Source: Bordetella ansorpii
GTDB lineage: Bacteria > Pseudomonadota > Gammaproteobacteria > Burkholderiales > Burkholderiaceae_B
Direction: 5' to 3'
Assembly (NCBI RefSeq): GCF_900078705.1
Contig: NZ_FKIF01000006.1
Location: 992,001 to 1,056,000, forward strand
Length of the DNA stretch: 64,000 nucleotides
Within the stretch, counting starts at the first letter, position 1. Every line of letters begins with the position of its first letter. This document shows, piece after piece, positions 35,722 through 44,786 of the stretch. The notes under the pieces were generated by a model. That model was given only the letters and a program-made list of their open reading frames with translations, was not told the origin of the DNA and did no database searches. Position numbers and translations under genes: made by a program.

Positions 35722-36897
35722 ATGGCTATCGTCTCCCGCTCCACCACCTTCCACGGCTACCGCCGCGACAACGGCCGCGTCGGCGTGCGCAACCACGTCA
35801 TCGTGCTGCCCGTGGACGACATCTCCAACGCCGCGGCCGAAGCCGTCGCGAACAACATCAAGGGCACCCTGGCCCTGCCCCATCCGTATGGCCGCCTGCA
35901 GTTCGGCGAAGACCTGGAGCTGCACTTCCGCACCCTGATCGGCACGGGCTGCAATCCCAACGTGGCCGCGGTCATCGTGATCGGCATCGAGGACGGCTGG
36001 ACCAAGCGCGTGGTCGACGGCATCGCCGCCACCGGCAAGCCCGTGGCCGGCTTCAGCATCGAGCTGCACGGCGACCACGACACCATCATGCGCGCCTCGC
36101 GCCAGGCCAAGGAATTCGTGCACTACGCCACCGCGCTGCGCCGCGTGGAATGCCCCATCTCCGACCTGTGGGTATCGACCAAGTGCGGCGAGTCCGACAC
36201 TACGTCGGGCTGCGGCGCCAACCCCACCGTGGGCAACGCCTTCGACAAACTGTACGACCTGGACACCACGCTGGTGTTCGGCGAAACCTCGGAACTGACC
36301 GGCGGCGAGCACATCGTGGCCGCGCGCTGTGCCAACGACGCGGTGCGCGAGCGCTTCATGTTCATGTTCAACCGCTACCAGGACATGATCGACCGCTGGA
36401 AGACCAGCGACCTCTCCGAATCGCAGCCCACCAAGGGGAACATCGCCGGCGGCCTGACCACCATCGAGGAAAAGGCCATGGGCAACATCCAGAAGATCGG
36501 CAAGAAATGCCGCATCGACGGGGTGATCGACAAGGCCGAGATCCCCACGCACAAGGGCCTGTGGTTCATGGACTCGTCGTCGGCCGCGGCCGAGATGGTG
36601 ACGCTGTGCGCGGCCTCGGGCTACGCGGTGCACTTCTTCCCCACGGGCCAGGGCAACGTCATCGGCAACCCTATCCTGCCGGTCATCAAGATCTGCGCCA
36701 ATCCGCGCACCGTGCGCACCATGTCCGAACACATCGACGTGGACACCTCGGGCCTCTTGCAGCGCGAGATCGACCTGGATCAGGCCGGCGACAAGCTGCT
36801 GGAGTGCATGCTGGCCACGGCCAACGGCCGCTGGACCTCGGCCGAGGCGCTGGGCCACCGCGAGTTCGTGTTGACGCGCCTGTTCGAAAGCGCCTGA
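35722..36897 (+). CDS. suyB: SuyB-like large subunit, (2R)-sulfolactate sulfo-lyase (UxaA C-terminal family)
   Basis: The 391-residue (~42 kDa) protein is the UxaA-type catalytic subunit. It has [17 protein letters not shown] at the N-terminus, GTGC77NPN, STKC155GESDTTSGC164GANPTVG (likely iron/cluster or metal site cysteines), [17 protein letters not shown]-type segments and the C-terminal [21 protein letters not shown]. SuyAB cleaves sulfolactate to pyruvate and sulfite; relatives dehydrate altronate, galactarate or a related sugar acid. The two-subunit layout and neighbours favour SuyB. It lies 34 bases after the small subunit gene. Confidence 0.74.
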   Translation: MAIVSRSTTFHGYRRDNGRVGVRNHVIVLPVDDISNAAAEAVANNIKGTLALPHPYGRLQFGEDLELHFRTLIGTGCNPNVAAVIVIGIEDGWTKRVVDGIAATGKPVAGFSIELHGDHDTIMRASRQAKEFVHYATALRRVECPISDLWVSTKCGESDTTSGCGANPTVGNAFDKLYDLDTTLVFGETSELTGGEHIVAARCANDAVRERFMFMFNRYQDMIDRWKTSDLSESQPTKGNIAGGLTTIEEKAMGNIQKIGKKCRIDGVIDKAEIPTHKGLWFMDSSSAAAEMVTLCAASGYAVHFFPTGQGNVIGNPILPVIKICANPRTVRTMSEHIDVDTSGLLQREIDLDQAGDKLLECMLATANGRWTSAEALGHREFVLTRLFESA

Positions 36898-37093
36898 TCG
36901 GCCATCCCGGCAAATCCGCGCGCGGCGCCGTATCGAAGCGTCAGACTTCGGACGGCCGCCGCGCGCGCCGCAAGACCCGTCGTCCGCGCCTCGCGGCCGA
37001 CGGCAGCAGACCCGGGCGCGGTATCGCCCCGCGGCAGCACAGCGGAGCAGGCCGGCCACAGTCCGGGCATTTCCACACACGGAGGAGGAAGGC

Positions 37094-38101
37094 ATGCAAC
37101 GCAACAACGATACGTCCGTCGATACCGGGCGGCGCCAGGTGCTGTGCGCAGGCGCCGCGGCCGGCCTGATGGGCATCCTGCCCTTGGGCAACGCGCTGGC
37201 ACAGGGCAAGTGGCCCGCGCAACCCATCAACTACGTCGTGCCGTTTCCGCCCGGCGGCCTGACCGACGTGGCCGCGCGCACCGTGGCCAAGGCGCTGAAC
37301 GACGCCCGCGGCTGGAACGTCATCATCGAGAACAAGCCCGGCGGCAACGCCAACATCGGCGCGGCCTTCGTGGCGCGCGCGCAGGCCGATGGCTACACCT
37401 GGCTGGCCATCACGCTGTCGCACGCCGCCAACGCCACGCTGTTCGAGGGCAAGGCCGGCTATGACCTTATGAAGGATTTGACGCCCCTGGCCGGCCTGGC
37501 GTCGTCGAGCATGATGGTGGTGGTCAACGCCAAGAGCCCGATCAAGAACATGGCAGACCTGCGCAAAGCCGCCGAGACCGGCAAGCTCACCGCCGCGTCC
37601 AGCGGCAACGGCACGCCCCCGCACCTGACGCTGGCGCTGTACCAGAAACTGACCGGCACCAAGATCATGCACGTGCCCTACAAGGGCGGCGCGCCGTCCC
37701 TGACGGACCTGATGGGCGGCCACGTCGACGTGATCTTCTCCAACTACCCCGAGTCGCTGGCGCACGTGCAGGCCGGCTCGCTGCGGGCGTTGGCGGTGAC
37801 CACCAGGCAGCGCAGTCCCGACCTGCCCGACGTGCCCACGGTGGGCGAGGCCGGCATGCCCGAGTTGATCGTCGAGAACTTCACCGGCGTGATGGCGCCC
37901 AAGGGGCTGCCGCCCGAGGTCGTCGAGGCGGCCGGCGAAGCCATCGCGGCCGAGATGCGCAAGCCCGCCATGCAGCAGGGCATGGTCAAGCTCGGCTTCA
38001 TTCCGCGGCCGCGCGGTACCGCCGAATTCGGCACGTACCTCAGCGCGGAAGTGAAGCGCTGGGGCAAAATCATCAAGGAAGCCGGCATTCAGACCGCTTG
38101 A
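37094..38101 (+). CDS. Bug/TctC family periplasmic solute receptor in the sulfolactate cluster
   Basis: The 335-residue receptor has an N-terminal signal with a Tat-like pair (G-R13-R14-Q-V-L) then AAAGLMGILPLGNALAQ. The mature domain shows Bug motifs PINYVVPFPPGGLTDVAARTVAKAL, IIENKPGGNANIGA, VPYKGGAPSLTDLMGGHVD and LPDVPTVGEAG. Bug proteins bind carboxylates or other anions, here plausibly sulfolactate. No TctA/TctB membrane genes lie nearby, so uptake would need a remote TTT transporter. Frame overlaps the next open frame only by an unused upstream extension. Confidence 0.88.
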   Translation: MQRNNDTSVDTGRRQVLCAGAAAGLMGILPLGNALAQGKWPAQPINYVVPFPPGGLTDVAARTVAKALNDARGWNVIIENKPGGNANIGAAFVARAQADGYTWLAITLSHAANATLFEGKAGYDLMKDLTPLAGLASSSMMVVVNAKSPIKNMADLRKAAETGKLTAASSGNGTPPHLTLALYQKLTGTKIMHVPYKGGAPSLTDLMGGHVDVIFSNYPESLAHVQAGSLRALAVTTRQRSPDLPDVPTVGEAGMPELIVENFTGVMAPKGLPPEVVEAAGEAIAAEMRKPAMQQGMVKLGFIPRPRGTAEFGTYLSAEVKRWGKIIKEAGIQTA

Positions 38102-38136
38102 ATGCAACGCCCCCGCCCATCCCAGGAATCTTTCAC

Positions 38137-39069
38137 ATGCTCATCGTCATCTCGGAATTCATGGATGAAGCCGCCGTCCGCGCGCTGTCCGCCCGCTGCA
38201 CCGTCCGCTACGAACCCGACCTGGCCGACCGGCGCGGCGATCTGCTCGCCGCCTGTGCCGACGCGGACGCGCTGATCGTGCGCAACCGCACGCAGGTCGA
38301 CGCGGCGGTGCTGGCGGCCACGCCGCGATTGCGCGCGGTGGGCAGGCTGGGCGTGGGGCTGGACAACATCGACCTGCCTGGCTGCGCCGCGCGCGGCGTC
38401 CAGGTGCTGCCCGCCACGGGAGCCAACGCCCGCGCCGTGGCCGAATACGTCGTCGGAACGCTGTTGCTGCTGCTGCGCGGCGCCTATGGGCAGAGCGCCG
38501 ACGTGGCCGGCGGCAAGTGGCCTCGCAACGCGCTGTCCAATGGCCTGGAGGCCGAGCATCGCACGCTGGGCATCGTCGGTTTCGGCGGCATCGGCCGGCT
38601 GACGGCGCGCCTGGCGCAGGGGCTGGACATGACGGTCGTGGCGCACGATCCCATGCTGGCCGACGACGCGCCCGTCTGGCAGGAATCCGGGGTGCGTCCC
38701 ATGGCGCTGGACGCGTTGCTGGCCGACAGCGACGCCGTCACGCTGCACCTGCCGCTGACGCCCCGAACGGCGGGCCTGTTCGACGCGGCGCGCCTGGCCA
38801 GCATGAAGCCCGGCGCCATCCTCATCAACACCGCGCGCGGTGGCGTGGTGGACGAAGCCGCGCTGGCCGCCGCGCTGCGCAGCGGCGCGTTGCGGGGCGC
38901 GGCCATCGACGTGTTCGACCAGGAACCCCTGCCCGCTGGCAGCCCGCTGGCCGATGTCCCCAACGCCGTGCTCACCCCGCACATCGCCGGTCTGACGCAG
39001 GAAGCCAACGTGCGCGTGTCCACGCTGGTGGCGCAACGCGTGGCGGATGCGCTTGGCCTGACCCTTTGA
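38137..39069 (+). CDS. slcC: D-2-hydroxyacid dehydrogenase, SlcC-like (S)-sulfolactate dehydrogenase
   Basis: The 310-residue NAD-dependent dehydrogenase has the Rossmann motif LGIVGFGGIGRLTARLA and catalytic residues in INTARGGVVDEAAL (Arg), DVFDQEPLP (Glu) and LTPHIAGLT (His). Length fits the phosphoglycerate-dehydrogenase-like family to which SlcC belongs. With ComC it would oxidise and reduce the two sulfolactate enantiomers via sulfopyruvate, acting together as a racemase as described for Chromohalobacter. The substrate is inferred from the neighbours. The ATG at 38137 begins the fold directly. Confidence 0.75.
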   Translation: MLIVISEFMDEAAVRALSARCTVRYEPDLADRRGDLLAACADADALIVRNRTQVDAAVLAATPRLRAVGRLGVGLDNIDLPGCAARGVQVLPATGANARAVAEYVVGTLLLLLRGAYGQSADVAGGKWPRNALSNGLEAEHRTLGIVGFGGIGRLTARLAQGLDMTVVAHDPMLADDAPVWQESGVRPMALDALLADSDAVTLHLPLTPRTAGLFDAARLASMKPGAILINTARGGVVDEAALAAALRSGALRGAAIDVFDQEPLPAGSPLADVPNAVLTPHIAGLTQEANVRVSTLVAQRVADALGLTL

Positions 39070-39166
39070 TTCCACGGCGCAGGGCGGGCATGCGGTTCCA
39101 TGGACATGAGGAGACCGCTCACCCGCCTGGCCGCCACAGACTGACTGACCGCAAACGGAGTGTTCC

Positions 39167-40174
39167 ATGGCACGTATCGCCATCGATGAATTGCAGCAAC
39201 TGGCCACGCAGGCGCTGGCCGCCAGCGGGGCGCATGCCGGCATGGCCGCCAGCACGGCGCGCGCGCTGGTGCGCGCCGACGCGCAGGGCCTGGCCTCGCA
39301 CGGCGTTTCGCGCGTGCCTTCCTATGCGGCGCATCTGCGCAACGGCCGCGCCGACGGCGCGGCGCAGCCCATCGTCGCGCACGAGCGCGGCGCGGCCCTG
39401 CTGGTCGACGCCGCCGACGGCCTGGCCTTCCCGGCCTGCGCGCTGGCCGTGCACGAAACCATCGAGCGCGCGCGCAAGCTGGGCGTGGCTTTCGCGGGCG
39501 TCACCAACAGCCATCACTTCGGCGCGGCGGGCCTGCATCTGGAAGCCGTGGCCGACGCCGGCATGGTGGGCCTGGCGTTCAGCAACTCGCCCTCGGCCAT
39601 GCCGGCCTGGGGCGGCAAACGCGCCTTGTTCGGCACCAACCCGATCGCCGCCGCTTTCCCCCGGCGCGATGGCCCTCCCTTGCTGATAGACCTGTCGCTG
39701 TCGGCGGTGGCGCGCGGCAAGCTGATGGTGGCCGCGCGCGACGGCAAGGCCATTCCGGAAGGCTGGGCACTGGACGACCAGGGCCGGCCAACCACGGATC
39801 CCAAGGCCGGGCTGGCGGGCAGCATGCTGCCCGCGGGCGGCGTCAAGGGCGCCATGCTGGCCCTGGTGGTCGAACTGCTGGTGTGCGCGCTGACCGGCGC
39901 GCGGTTCGGCTTCGAAGCGGATTCGTTCTTCACCGATGAAGGCAACCGGCCCCGCATCGGCCAGGCCTTCCTGGTGATCGATCCGGGCGCGCTGGCGGGG
40001 CAGGACGTCTTCCTGGATCGCGTCGAGACGTTGATCGCGGCCATGCAGGAGGACGAAAACGTGCGCCTGCCCGGTGCGCGGCGCGGCGAGCTGGCGCGCC
40101 AGGCACGGGCCCAGGGCGTCGAAGTGCCCGACGCGCTGCTGGGGCAGATCCGCGAACTGGCCGGACAAGCCTGA
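39167..40174 (+). CDS. comC: malate/L-lactate dehydrogenase family oxidoreductase, ComC-like sulfolactate dehydrogenase
   Basis: The 335-residue protein is of the Ldh2/YlbC/ComC type, a Rossmann-unrelated NAD(P)-dependent fold. Motifs are DAQGLASHGVSRVPSYAAHLRNG, VTNSHHFGAAGLHLEAVADAGMVGLAFSNSP, RALFGTNPIAAAFP and GGVKGAMLALVVELLVCALTGA. ComC reduces sulfopyruvate to (R)-sulfolactate; relatives act on malate, lactate or ureidoglycolate. Position after suyAB and slcC supports the ComC role. It is the last gene of the rightward operon. Confidence 0.75.
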   Translation: MARIAIDELQQLATQALAASGAHAGMAASTARALVRADAQGLASHGVSRVPSYAAHLRNGRADGAAQPIVAHERGAALLVDAADGLAFPACALAVHETIERARKLGVAFAGVTNSHHFGAAGLHLEAVADAGMVGLAFSNSPSAMPAWGGKRALFGTNPIAAAFPRRDGPPLLIDLSLSAVARGKLMVAARDGKAIPEGWALDDQGRPTTDPKAGLAGSMLPAGGVKGAMLALVVELLVCALTGARFGFEADSFFTDEGNRPRIGQAFLVIDPGALAGQDVFLDRVETLIAAMQEDENVRLPGARRGELARQARAQGVEVPDALLGQIRELAGQA

Positions 40175-40285
40175 GGCCGCAGGGCGGCTATCCGAAAAGA
40201 CGGCCGCCGTCCGGGCGGCCGGACCGGCCCGGGAAAGGAATCCCCCCGCCGCGCAGCGCGGGCGCGACGCCGGGCATTCCCAGGA

Positions 40286-41176
40286 TCAGGTCATCGCCAT
40301 CAGCAGCAGCGGCGCCAGCACCAGGAACACCACGGTGGACACCAGCACGGCGCCGGCCGCGATGTCGCCCAGGTCGGTGTAGCGCTGAGCGTACATGTAG
40401 CTGACCACGGCGCACGGCATGGCCATCTGCAGCGCCAGGGCGCCGCCCAGGCCGTCGGGCAGGTGCAAGAGCGTCACCACGCCGTAGCCCACCGCCAGCC
40501 CCAGCACCAGGCGCAGCCCGGCCACCACCGTGCCGCCACGCAGCCCCTTGGACGGAATGATGGCCAAGGCATGGCCCAGGCTGATCAGCATCAGCGGCAC
40601 CGTGACGGCGCCCAGCATGCGGCTGGTCTCGATGGTCCACCCGGGCACGGGGATGCCGGTCACGCGCAGCGTCACGGCCACCAGCGCCGCCAGCAGCACC
40701 GGGCTGCGCCAGGCCTTGTTGGCGCCGGCATCGGCGACCATGCGCACACCCACGGTATGCATCACGAAGGAATTGATGGCGAAGAACGCCACAGCCACCG
40801 ACAACCCGGCGTCGCCGAACGCCAGGTGCGAGATCGGCAGGCCCAGGTTGCCCGCGTTCGGCATCGCGGCCGTCGGCAGCAACTTGCGCACCGGCAGTCC
40901 GGCCAGCTTCAGGCCCGCCGCGCACAGCAGGGCGCAGACGAACATGGCCAGCAGCGAGGCGCCCGCGATGTCGGCCAGCGCGCCATTGTCCAGCTGGGTG
41001 GTGGTGAAGGTATGGAACACCAGGGCGGGCGTGGTCACCGAGGTGACCAGCGTGGTGGCGAAGGCGCCGCCGAACGGATGATTGCGCTTGCCCCAATAGA
41101 GGCCGATACCCACGCAAAACAGCAGGGGCGCCATCAGCACCACGACAGACCAGTAGAACTCCGCGACCGAGACCAT
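40286..41176 (-). CDS. AEC (auxin efflux carrier) family transporter
   Basis: The 296-residue membrane protein has about ten hydrophobic segments and AEC motifs: IGLYWGKRN, LVTSVTTPALVFHTFTT, AAMPNAGNLGLPISHLAFG (the conserved N-x-G-x-x-G-x-P in TM4) and MLGAVTVPLMLISLGHAL. AEC carriers move organic anions in or out. Beside the sulfolactate operon it could handle sulfolactate, sulfopyruvate or a product, but its strand is opposite and the link is positional only. Confidence 0.85.
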   Translation of the reverse strand: MVSVAEFYWSVVVLMAPLLFCVGIGLYWGKRNHPFGGAFATTLVTSVTTPALVFHTFTTTQLDNGALADIAGASLLAMFVCALLCAAGLKLAGLPVRKLLPTAAMPNAGNLGLPISHLAFGDAGLSVAVAFFAINSFVMHTVGVRMVADAGANKAWRSPVLLAALVAVTLRVTGIPVPGWTIETSRMLGAVTVPLMLISLGHALAIIPSKGLRGGTVVAGLRLVLGLAVGYGVVTLLHLPDGLGGALALQMAMPCAVVSYMYAQRYTDLGDIAAGAVLVSTVVFLVLAPLLLMAMT

Positions 41177-41267
41177 GATTGAGTGACTATTCGAACGAAA
41201 ATTACGGCATCAATGCCGTGAGAAATGGTTGCTGGGCATGCCGCGAGGATGCGGCGATGATGAGGGC

Positions 41268-41558
41268 ATGCAAAGACCTTCCGCCCCGACTGAATTGGCC
41301 GAATTGGCCGGCACACCGCCCGCCGCGCCGCCGAAACCGCTTTCCCAGCGCGAGCGGACCTGCCTGCATTGGGCGGCCGTCGGCAAGACCAGCTGGGAAA
41401 CCTCGCTGATACTTGGCGTCAGCGAACACACCGTCAACTTCCACCTGAAGAACGCCTGCCGCAAGCTCGGCGTGCGCACGCGCCGCGCCGCGGTGGTGGC
41501 GGCGCTGCAACGGGGTGTGCTGGGCCCGCTCACCGATGCACCCGCACCCCATTCATGA
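41268..41558 (+). CDS. stand-alone LuxR-type HTH protein (no autoinducer domain)
   Basis: The ~96-residue protein is almost only a LuxR C-terminal HTH: LSQRERTCLHWAAVGKTSWETSLILGVSEHTVNFHLKNACRKLGVRTRRAAVVAALQRGVL. The CLxWAAxGKTxWE pattern belongs to quorum-sensing LuxR proteins, yet no autoinducer-binding domain precedes it in any frame; only about 35 residues of Pro-rich leader do. It may be a remnant or an HTH-only regulator. Start 41268 has GAGG just upstream; 41229 is an alternative ATG. Its 3' end overlaps the convergent lipoprotein gene by 29 bases. Confidence 0.75.
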   Translation: MQRPSAPTELAELAGTPPAAPPKPLSQRERTCLHWAAVGKTSWETSLILGVSEHTVNFHLKNACRKLGVRTRRAAVVAALQRGVLGPLTDAPAPHS

Positions 41559-42072
41559 ACTCACGCGCGCGCTCCGGGGCCAGCTTGTTCTCGGCGCCGG
41601 CGGCCACGGCCTCGATCAGCATGCCGTTGGCCACCCACACCCTCGCCAGCATCCAGCTGCGCGCGCCGGCGTTGGCGGCCTGGCCATGCACCTCGATGTC
41701 CTGCCCCATGGCCGGCAAGGTGTCGGGCGCGTCGGCGCCCAGGTTGGCGTACAGCGATTGCACCAGCGCGCCAGCCAGCGCCTGGCTGGCGGCGGCGTCG
41801 CCGGCCACGCTGGCGGGCAGCGGCGCATACCCCACGGCATACACCGCCTGGTTCACCTCGGCCGCGGTCAGCGAGAACCTCAGCGTCTTGCCGCCCAGGG
41901 CCAGTTCCCGGGTTTCGGTCTGCACCCGGGCCGGGAAGGCCGCCCGCACCCGGCCATCCGCCACGTCGAGTTCCCGCCAGTTGTGCTCAGGCGAGCACGC
42001 GGCCAGCAGCGATGCCGCCGCCAATAGTGGCAGGGCATTCTTCAACATGAAACGAAACAGCGTTGAAATCAT
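41530..42072 (-). CDS. predicted lipoprotein of unknown function
   Basis: The ~180-residue protein has a lipoprotein signal (LPLLAAASLLAAC) with the lipid Cys at residue 26 from the 42072 start, or 18 if translation begins at the internal ATG 42048. The mature part (RVRAAFPARVQTETRELALGGKTLRFSLTAAEVNQAVYAVGYAPLP) resembles small periplasmic proteins of unknown role; no family was recognised. Convergent with the LuxR-type gene and divergent from the hydrolase gene. Confidence 0.75.
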   Translation of the reverse strand: MISTLFRFMLKNALPLLAAASLLAACSPEHNWRELDVADGRVRAAFPARVQTETRELALGGKTLRFSLTAAEVNQAVYAVGYAPLPASVAGDAAASQALAGALVQSLYANLGADAPDTLPAMGQDIEVHGQAANAGARSWMLARVWVANGMLIEAVAAGAENKLAPERAREFMNGVRVHR

Positions 42073-42110
42073 GGCTACGCTCGCCCGATGGGCCGTATCC
42101 CCCAGGAGAC

Positions 42111-43052
42111 ATGGAATTGTCGCCGATTTCCTACACCCCCGCCCCCGACGGCACCCCGCTGGCCAACTACCTATGGGAACCGGCCGCCGGCATGGCGCCG
42201 CCGCTGCCCGGTCCGGGCACGCCCAGCATCTACCTGCTGCATGGCCTGAGCGAGCATGCCGGACGCTACGACCGGCTGGCCCGGCGGCTGGCCGCCCTGG
42301 GATGGCGTGTCGGCATGCACGACCATCGCGGCCATGGCCGCTCCGAGGGGGCGCCGGCCACGCTGGCCACCCAGGAAGACCTGGTGCTCGACGCCGCCTC
42401 GCAACTGCGCGCCTGGACCGCCGCCCAGGGCCGGCCCCCGGTGCTGCTGGGCCACAGCCTGGGCGGCCTGGTTGCGGCCCGCATCGCCCTGCAGCGCCGC
42501 GCCGACCTGGCCGGCCTGGTGCTGGCCTCGCCGCCCTTCCAGGTGCGGGTGCCCAACTGGACCAAGCCGGCATTGACCTGGCTGGCCCTGCGCTACCCCG
42601 ACGTGCGCGTGCCGCATGGGCTGCCGCCCGGCAACATCACGCACGACCGCGCCATCGTGGCCGCCTTCAAGGCCGATCCCCTGGTGCACCGCTGCATCAC
42701 GGGCCGGCTGGCGCATTTCATCGAGCAGGGCGGGCGGGAGTCCCTGCGCGACGCCGGGCAGCTCCACTGCCGCACCCTGCTGCTGGTGGCGGGCGCCGAC
42801 CGCATCGTGGCGTCCAAGGGCAGCCGCATTTTCGCCAGCCGCGCGCCGGCCGGCCTGCTCACCCTGAAATGGTACGACGGCGCCTGGCACGAGCTGTTCA
42901 ACGAGCTGCCCCACGTGGCCGACCAGGTGCACGCCGACCTCGAACAGTGGCTCGCCGGCCTGGCCTTCGACGCGGCTCCCGCCATGGCGCCGGCGGCATT
43001 GTCCCTTCAGGATGTAGCCCTACCCCAGGCAATCGACGCCGTCACCCCGTAA
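42111..43052 (+). CDS. alpha/beta hydrolase, monoacylglycerol lipase-like
   Basis: The 313-residue protein has the MGL-type motif LLHGLSEHAGRYDRLARRLA, the nucleophile elbow VLLGHSLGGLVAARIAL, the acid residue in VAGADRIVASKG and the catalytic His in WYDGAWHELFNE. This full set is typical of monoglyceride lipase / lysophospholipase relatives that hydrolyse lipid esters. CAGGAGAC precedes the ATG. It ends 33 bases before gshA but a separate promoter for gshA is possible. Confidence 0.88.
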   Translation: MELSPISYTPAPDGTPLANYLWEPAAGMAPPLPGPGTPSIYLLHGLSEHAGRYDRLARRLAALGWRVGMHDHRGHGRSEGAPATLATQEDLVLDAASQLRAWTAAQGRPPVLLGHSLGGLVAARIALQRRADLAGLVLASPPFQVRVPNWTKPALTWLALRYPDVRVPHGLPPGNITHDRAIVAAFKADPLVHRCITGRLAHFIEQGGRESLRDAGQLHCRTLLLVAGADRIVASKGSRIFASRAPAGLLTLKWYDGAWHELFNELPHVADQVHADLEQWLAGLAFDAAPAMAPAALSLQDVALPQAIDAVTP

Positions 43053-43085
43053 AATCAGTCGATTGACATCCCAGATCTGTTTATC

Positions 43086-44666
43086 GTGACTGATACCGCC
43101 GCCACACGCCACGCCCGCCTAGAGGCGAACGCCACCCTGCTCAAGCAGGCCCTGCGCGGCATCGAGAAAGAAGGCCTGCGGGTGGACGCCCGCGGCGCGC
43201 TCGCGCTCACGCCCCACCCCGCCCGGCTCGGCTCGGCGCTGACCAACGAGCACGTCACCACCGACTACTCCGAGTCGCTGCTCGAACTCATCACCGGCAC
43301 GCACGACAACGTCGACGGCCTGCTGGCCGAACTGACCGACACCCACCGGCACGTCTACAGCGTGCTCGACGGCGAATACATCTGGAATCAGTCCATGCCG
43401 GCCACCCTGCCGGCCGAGGCCGACATTCCCATCGCCTGGTACGGCACGTCCAACACCGGCATGCTCAAGCACGTCTACCGCCGTGGCCTGGCCGAGCGCT
43501 ACGGCAAGACCATGCAATGCATCGCGGGCGTGCACTACAACTTCTCGCTGCCCGACGCAGTGTGGGAAGTGCTGTCGCCCGAGGAACCCGACCCCGTGCA
43601 GCGCCGCTCGCGCGGCTACATCAGCCTGATCCGCAATTTCACGCGGTATTCGTGGCTGCTGATGTACCTGTTCGGCTCGGCGCCGGCCCTGTCGCGCGAC
43701 TTCATGCGCGGCCAGCCGCACGCCCTGCGCGTGCTGGGCGAGGACACCCTGTACCTGCCCTACGCCACCAGCCTGCGCATGAGCGACCTGGGCTACCAGA
43801 ACAAGGCGCAGTCGCAGCTCAAGCTTTGCTACAACGACCTGGACACGTTCCTGGGACGCCTGTACTCGGCCGTCACGCAGCCGTGGCCCGCCTACCAGGC
43901 GCTGGGCACGCACCGCGACGGCCAATGGATCCAGCTCAACACCAACGTGCTGCAGATCGAGAACGAGTACTACTCGAGCATCCGCCCCAAGCGTGCCACC
44001 GGCCGCTGCGAGCGCCCCATCACGGCCCTGGCCGAGCGCGGCGTGCAGTACGTCGAAGTGCGCTGCCTGGACATCGACCCGACCTCGCCAGTGGGCATCA
44101 CCGCCGACACCGCGCGCTTCGTCGACGCCTTCCTGCTGTACTGCGCCGCGTCCGACAGCCCGTTCTTCGGGCCGGACGGCTATTGCCAGCTCAGCGCCGA
44201 CAATTTCTCGATGGTGGTCAAGGAAGGCCGCAAGCCGGGCCTGATGCTCAACCGCGAAGGCTCGCCGATCCCGCTGGCGCAGTGGGGCGCCCAAATGCTC
44301 GACGCCATCGCGCCGTACGCCGCGCTGTACGACAAGGCATCGGGCGGCACCGCCTACGCGGACGCACTGGAACGCCAGCGCGCCAAGCTGGCCGACCCGG
44401 CATCGACGCCCTCGGCCCGCCTGCTCGACGCCCTGCGCGCCTCCGGCGGTTCGTTCCACGACTACTCGCTGGAGCAAAGCCGCCTGCATGGCGACGCCCT
44501 GCGCGCGCAGCCGCTGCCCGCCGAGCGGGCGGCAGCGTTCGAGGCCGACGCGCAACGCTCGCATGAAGAGCAGCACAAGCTGGAAGCCGGCGATACCGTG
44601 GACTTCGAAACCTACGTGGCGAAGTATCACGAAGCGCTGAAGAACCCGCTGCCGCGGGCCGCCTGA
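43086..44666 (+). CDS. gshA: glutamate--cysteine ligase
   Basis: GshA makes gamma-glutamylcysteine, the first step of glutathione synthesis. The 526-residue protein is the gamma/beta-proteobacterial type: LRGIEKEGLRVDARGALALTPHP, LTNEHVTTDYSESLLELITGTH, SMPATLPAEADIPIAWYGTSNTGMLKHVYRRGL and CIAGVHYNFSLPD. Length is close to the 518 residues of E. coli GshA. Translation starts at GTG 43086. Downstream are hipB operators and no terminator-like hairpin other than the operator dyad. Confidence 0.95.
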   Translation: MTDTAATRHARLEANATLLKQALRGIEKEGLRVDARGALALTPHPARLGSALTNEHVTTDYSESLLELITGTHDNVDGLLAELTDTHRHVYSVLDGEYIWNQSMPATLPAEADIPIAWYGTSNTGMLKHVYRRGLAERYGKTMQCIAGVHYNFSLPDAVWEVLSPEEPDPVQRRSRGYISLIRNFTRYSWLLMYLFGSAPALSRDFMRGQPHALRVLGEDTLYLPYATSLRMSDLGYQNKAQSQLKLCYNDLDTFLGRLYSAVTQPWPAYQALGTHRDGQWIQLNTNVLQIENEYYSSIRPKRATGRCERPITALAERGVQYVEVRCLDIDPTSPVGITADTARFVDAFLLYCAASDSPFFGPDGYCQLSADNFSMVVKEGRKPGLMLNREGSPIPLAQWGAQMLDAIAPYAALYDKASGGTAYADALERQRAKLADPASTPSARLLDALRASGGSFHDYSLEQSRLHGDALRAQPLPAERAAAFEADAQRSHEEQHKLEAGDTVDFETYVAKYHEALKNPLPRAA

Positions 44667-44688
44667 GGCGCCAAAGAACCGCACAAAC

Positions 44689-44735
44689 GATTCATTAACA
44701 GGGCTTATCGACCGAAAATGCCCTGTTAATGAATC
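44689..44735. promoter_or_regulatory. hipBA upstream operator O1 (16-bp perfect inverted repeat)
   Basis: GATTCATTAACAGGGC (44689-44704) and its exact complement GCCCTGTTAATGAATC (44720-44735) flank 15 bases. A second, slightly degenerate copy with identical 16-15-16 geometry lies 98 bases further on. This is expected for a HipB-type repressor binding twice at its own promoter. Confidence 0.78.
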
Positions 44736-44786
44736 AAATCCAGAGCCCCCGCCTGCTTGCCTGATCGCCGCCCCTCTCTCTTTCAT

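Noticed and set aside
35406-36897. Altronate dehydratase (UxaA) split in two
   Set aside because: Not excluded by sequence alone, but no hexuronate genes are nearby, while SlcC- and ComC-type dehydrogenases are, so SuyAB is the better call.
40201-40221. Terminator between comC and the AEC gene
   Set aside because: An 8-bp stem (CGGCCGCC/GGCGGCCG) is present but has no T-run on either strand.
44689-44735. Terminator of gshA
   Set aside because: The dyad has no T-run and is repeated with identical geometry over the hipB start, so it is better read as an operator.
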